Assembly: GCA_964352225.1 (NCBI GenBank)
Contig: CAYGRM010000329.1
Location: 1-7,575, forward strand
DNA from: CAJQQY01 sp964352225
GTDB lineage: Bacteria > Bacteroidota > Bacteroidia > Chitinophagales > Saprospiraceae
Length of the DNA stretch: 7,575 bases
Reading direction: 5' to 3'
Shown: in pieces, positions 5,969 to 7,575 of the stretch
Layout: the number at the start of each line of letters is the position of its first letter
Numbering within the stretch: position 1 is the stretch's first letter
Made by a program: the position numbers and the translations under genes
Notes under the pieces: model-generated
Told to the model about the DNA's origin: nothing
Database searches by the model: none
Seen by the model: only the letters and a program-made list of their open reading frames with translations

Positions 5969-6168
5969 AGTGGTCAACTTGAAGAATCGAAGTATTAAAT
6001 CTTGTGGAGCCAACTTTGAGAACTCCGCGAGTTGGGAAAAGAGGAGAAGCAAGAGTTCTTACAATCAATAGCTTTAACAACTTTAGCTCTTTCACCTGCA
6101 CTCTCACGAAGTTATCAAAGCTACACCACGGAATTTGTCGAAGAACCAATCTTTTTAATCACTTTTTT
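5969..6168. other. Intergenic stretch without a supported gene, upstream of the arsR promoter
   Basis: These 200 bp separate the MFS stop from the arsR promoter. Short frames exist on both strands (minus 6149-5922, plus 6032-6223), but both overlap known elements or gene ends and look like no family I know. By hand count 64 of 150 bases are G or C in 6001-6150, which seems higher than the flanks. An inverted repeat is present: CCAACT (6010-6015) with AGTTGG (6030-6035), and inside it AACTC-CGC-GAGTT (6021-6033). It has no T-tail and no clear role. A decayed gene or part of a dispersed element is possible. Confidence 0.4.
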
Positions 6169-7401
6169 TCAACAATTTAATAACCGTTTCTCTCCAGCTT
6201 TTCCACAACTCATCCTAATTTGAATTACCATCGAAGAAAAAACAGTCAATAATATTATAACGATCAACGCTTCTTGCATTCCAAAAAGATCCGCTACTAT
6301 TCCAGTCAACAATGCACCAATCGCATAGCCCAAATCTCTCCACATTCTAAAAACACCTATGCTTTCAGCTCGTTGAGAAGGATGAGTAGAATCTGCAATT
6401 GCACTAATAAAATTAGGATAAACCATAGCCGTCCCCCAACCTAACAATACTGAAGCTAAAATAGTGAAAGTAAAACTTTGGAAAAATAATATCCCAACCA
6501 AAGCAATTGCTTGCAAAAGCATACCCCAAAATAGTAAGTCTTTTTTACAAAAATGATCACCCATTTTTCCGGTAACCAATTGACCAATCCCCCAGACAGC
6601 TGGATAAACTCCAACCACTATTCCTATTTGATCCAACCCAAAATTTTTGGAAATTAAAAATAAAGGCAGCAATCCCCAAACCATTCCATCATTCAAATTA
6701 TTGATCAATCCTGCCTGGGAAATACTTCCTAGGTTGGGGTGCAAAATAGAAGTTTGCCAAAATAAATTTTTCAAAATTTTTAATTTACTTTCTTTCTGCT
6801 CACTTGCCAAATGAGTTTGAGTATCCTTGATCAAGAATATACTTCCTAAAAATCCTGCAACCGCAAGTCCTATTCCGATGTAAAAAGGAAAAGGTCGTAA
6901 TCCATAATTATCAGCCAACCAACTTGTAAAAAAGGCAACTACCCCAACAGAAAGATAACCGGCAAATTCATTGATTCCCATCGCCAGACCTCGATCTTTT
7001 TGGCCGACTAAATCAATTTTCATAATTACTGTACTCGACCAAGCTAGTCCTTGATTTATTCCTAACAATACATTTGCAAATATAATCCAATTCCAACTTG
7101 GCGCATACATTAAAATAAATGGAACTGGCAAACCGAATATCCAACCTAATATGAGTAAACGTTTACGACCAATTTTATTAGCCATTTTTCCCATGAAAAA
7201 ATTAGCGGCAGCTTTCGTAATTCCAAATACTACTATGAAAGAAAGGATAGCCGTTTTAGCAACCATGCCAAATTCGACCTCTGCAATCGAGGGTAAAATA
7301 CTTCTCTCTAATCCTACCATGCCTCCGACAAAAGCATTGATGATCACGAGTAAAGAAAATTGTTGCCAGTTATTTTTTAATCCAAGTTCTACTTTTCCCA
7401 A
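6169..7401 (-). CDS. Major facilitator superfamily transporter
   Basis: An inner-membrane secondary transporter of 410 residues, the standard 12-helix MFS size. Motif A lies in the loop after the second helix (GKMANKIGRKR, 71-81), and a related GKMGDHFCKKD (278-288) marks the second half. A hydrophilic central loop spans about 192-212. An LAMGINEFAGY segment (139-149) recalls a broad bacterial and archaeal MFS subfamily of uncertain substrate. The start is TTG at 7401: no ATG is in frame before residue 28, which would remove part of helix 1, and a TAA lies two codons upstream of the TTG. Its promoter carries the same Crp/Fnr-type box, in the same position, as the dioxygenase gene, so it may export an anion or product of sulfur metabolism. 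That is inference; substrate unknown. The stop lies 236 bp before arsR, which has its own promoter. Confidence 0.92.
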   Translation of the reverse strand: MGKVELGLKNNWQQFSLLVIINAFVGGMVGLERSILPSIAEVEFGMVAKTAILSFIVVFGITKAAANFFMGKMANKIGRKRLLILGWIFGLPVPFILMYAPSWNWIIFANVLLGINQGLAWSSTVIMKIDLVGQKDRGLAMGINEFAGYLSVGVVAFFTSWLADNYGLRPFPFYIGIGLAVAGFLGSIFLIKDTQTHLASEQKESKLKILKNLFWQTSILHPNLGSISQAGLINNLNDGMVWGLLPLFLISKNFGLDQIGIVVGVYPAVWGIGQLVTGKMGDHFCKKDLLFWGMLLQAIALVGILFFQSFTFTILASVLLGWGTAMVYPNFISAIADSTHPSQRAESIGVFRMWRDLGYAIGALLTGIVADLFGMQEALIVIILLTVFSSMVIQIRMSCGKAGEKRLLNC

Positions 7402-7421
7402 TAGTTAGTTATTTAATTTAC

Positions 7422-7465
7422 CAAAAGTACTATAAAGATGAAAATAGATTGGTGATCCAAATCAC
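7422..7465 (-). promoter_or_regulatory. MFS promoter: Crp/Fnr-type box plus TAnnTTTG element
   Basis: GTGAT-CCAA-ATCAC at 7452-7465 is a perfect palindrome in its arms. TACTTTTG (7429-7422) is a perfect TAnnTTTG -7 element exactly 22 bp downstream, the same spacing as at 2235-2278. No TTTG occupies the -33 position. A start about 5 nt after the -7 element puts the box centre near -41.5 and leaves a leader of about 16 nt before the TTG. The remainder, 7466-7575, is AT-rich and I see nothing in it. Confidence 0.72.
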
Positions 7466-7575
7466 GACTTTTTTATTGAATGAATGATCTATCCTACTTT
7501 CTTTAAAAAATTATTCCAATATTAAACTTTTACCTTTCACATTTGTATCTACAATAGTCGTAATAACAATAAAAT

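Noticed and set aside
6010..6035. Inverted repeat as the terminator of the MFS gene
   Set aside because: No T-run follows on either strand and it lies over 130 bp from the stop codon.
5933..6052. N-terminal extension of the ArsR reading frame to 144 residues
   Set aside because: The extra 40 codons contain the operator and both promoter elements and do not look like an ArsR N-terminus; the ATG at 5932 gives a normal family length.
5922..6149. Minus-strand 75-codon frame before arsR
   Set aside because: It overlaps the arsR promoter and start in another frame and resembles no known protein.
1..7575. CRISPR arrays, tRNA/rRNA genes, insertion sequences
   Set aside because: No regularly spaced repeats, no tRNA-like cloverleaf or rRNA segments, and no transposase frame were seen.

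Overview
The window reads as chromosomal DNA of a member of the Bacteroidota. It is AT-rich, most starts lack a Shine-Dalgarno sequence, and several promoters carry the TAnnTTTG -7 element typical of that phylum. The protein sequences also look Bacteroidota-like, but genus cannot be told from here. All eight recognised genes lie on the minus strand, so transcription runs from high to low coordinates.

In transcription order: an MFS transporter with a TTG start (7401-6169); about 230 bp with no convincing gene; a 104-residue ArsR/SmtB repressor (5932-5618) closed by a strong terminator; a previously hidden 58-residue coiled-coil protein (5517-5341) whose stop overlaps the start of a Crp/Fnr-family regulator (5341-4691); a SulP anion permease with a STAS domain (4603-2882); a small conserved protein of unknown function (2801-2415); a CstB-like persulfide dioxygenase with two rhodanese domains (2190-781) followed by a terminator; and the first 186 codons of a four-cluster ferredoxin subunit of a DMSO-reductase-family complex (560 to the window edge).

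The enzymes suggest a sulfane-sulfur disposal route. Persulfide would be oxidised to sulfite by the dioxygenase-rhodanese, sulfite oxidised to sulfate by a membrane molybdoenzyme of which the ferredoxin is the electron-transfer subunit, and anions moved by SulP and perhaps the MFS carrier. The ferredoxin complex and the two transporters are assigned by context only.

The clearest new signal is regulatory. TATGAA-N6-TTCATA, an ArsR/SmtB-type operator, occurs at three promoters (arsR itself, the dioxygenase and the ferredoxin operon). In all three it lies in the same register between a TTTG -33 element and the -7 element, overlapping the -7 element by 2 bp. A second motif, GTGAT-N4-ATCAC, a Crp/Fnr-type site, occurs at the dioxygenase and MFS promoters. 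At both it is exactly 22 bp upstream of a perfect TAnnTTTG element, which fits class II activation near -41.5. The window encodes one candidate regulator for each motif, so it looks like a two-regulator sulfur regulon with the dioxygenase under both controls.
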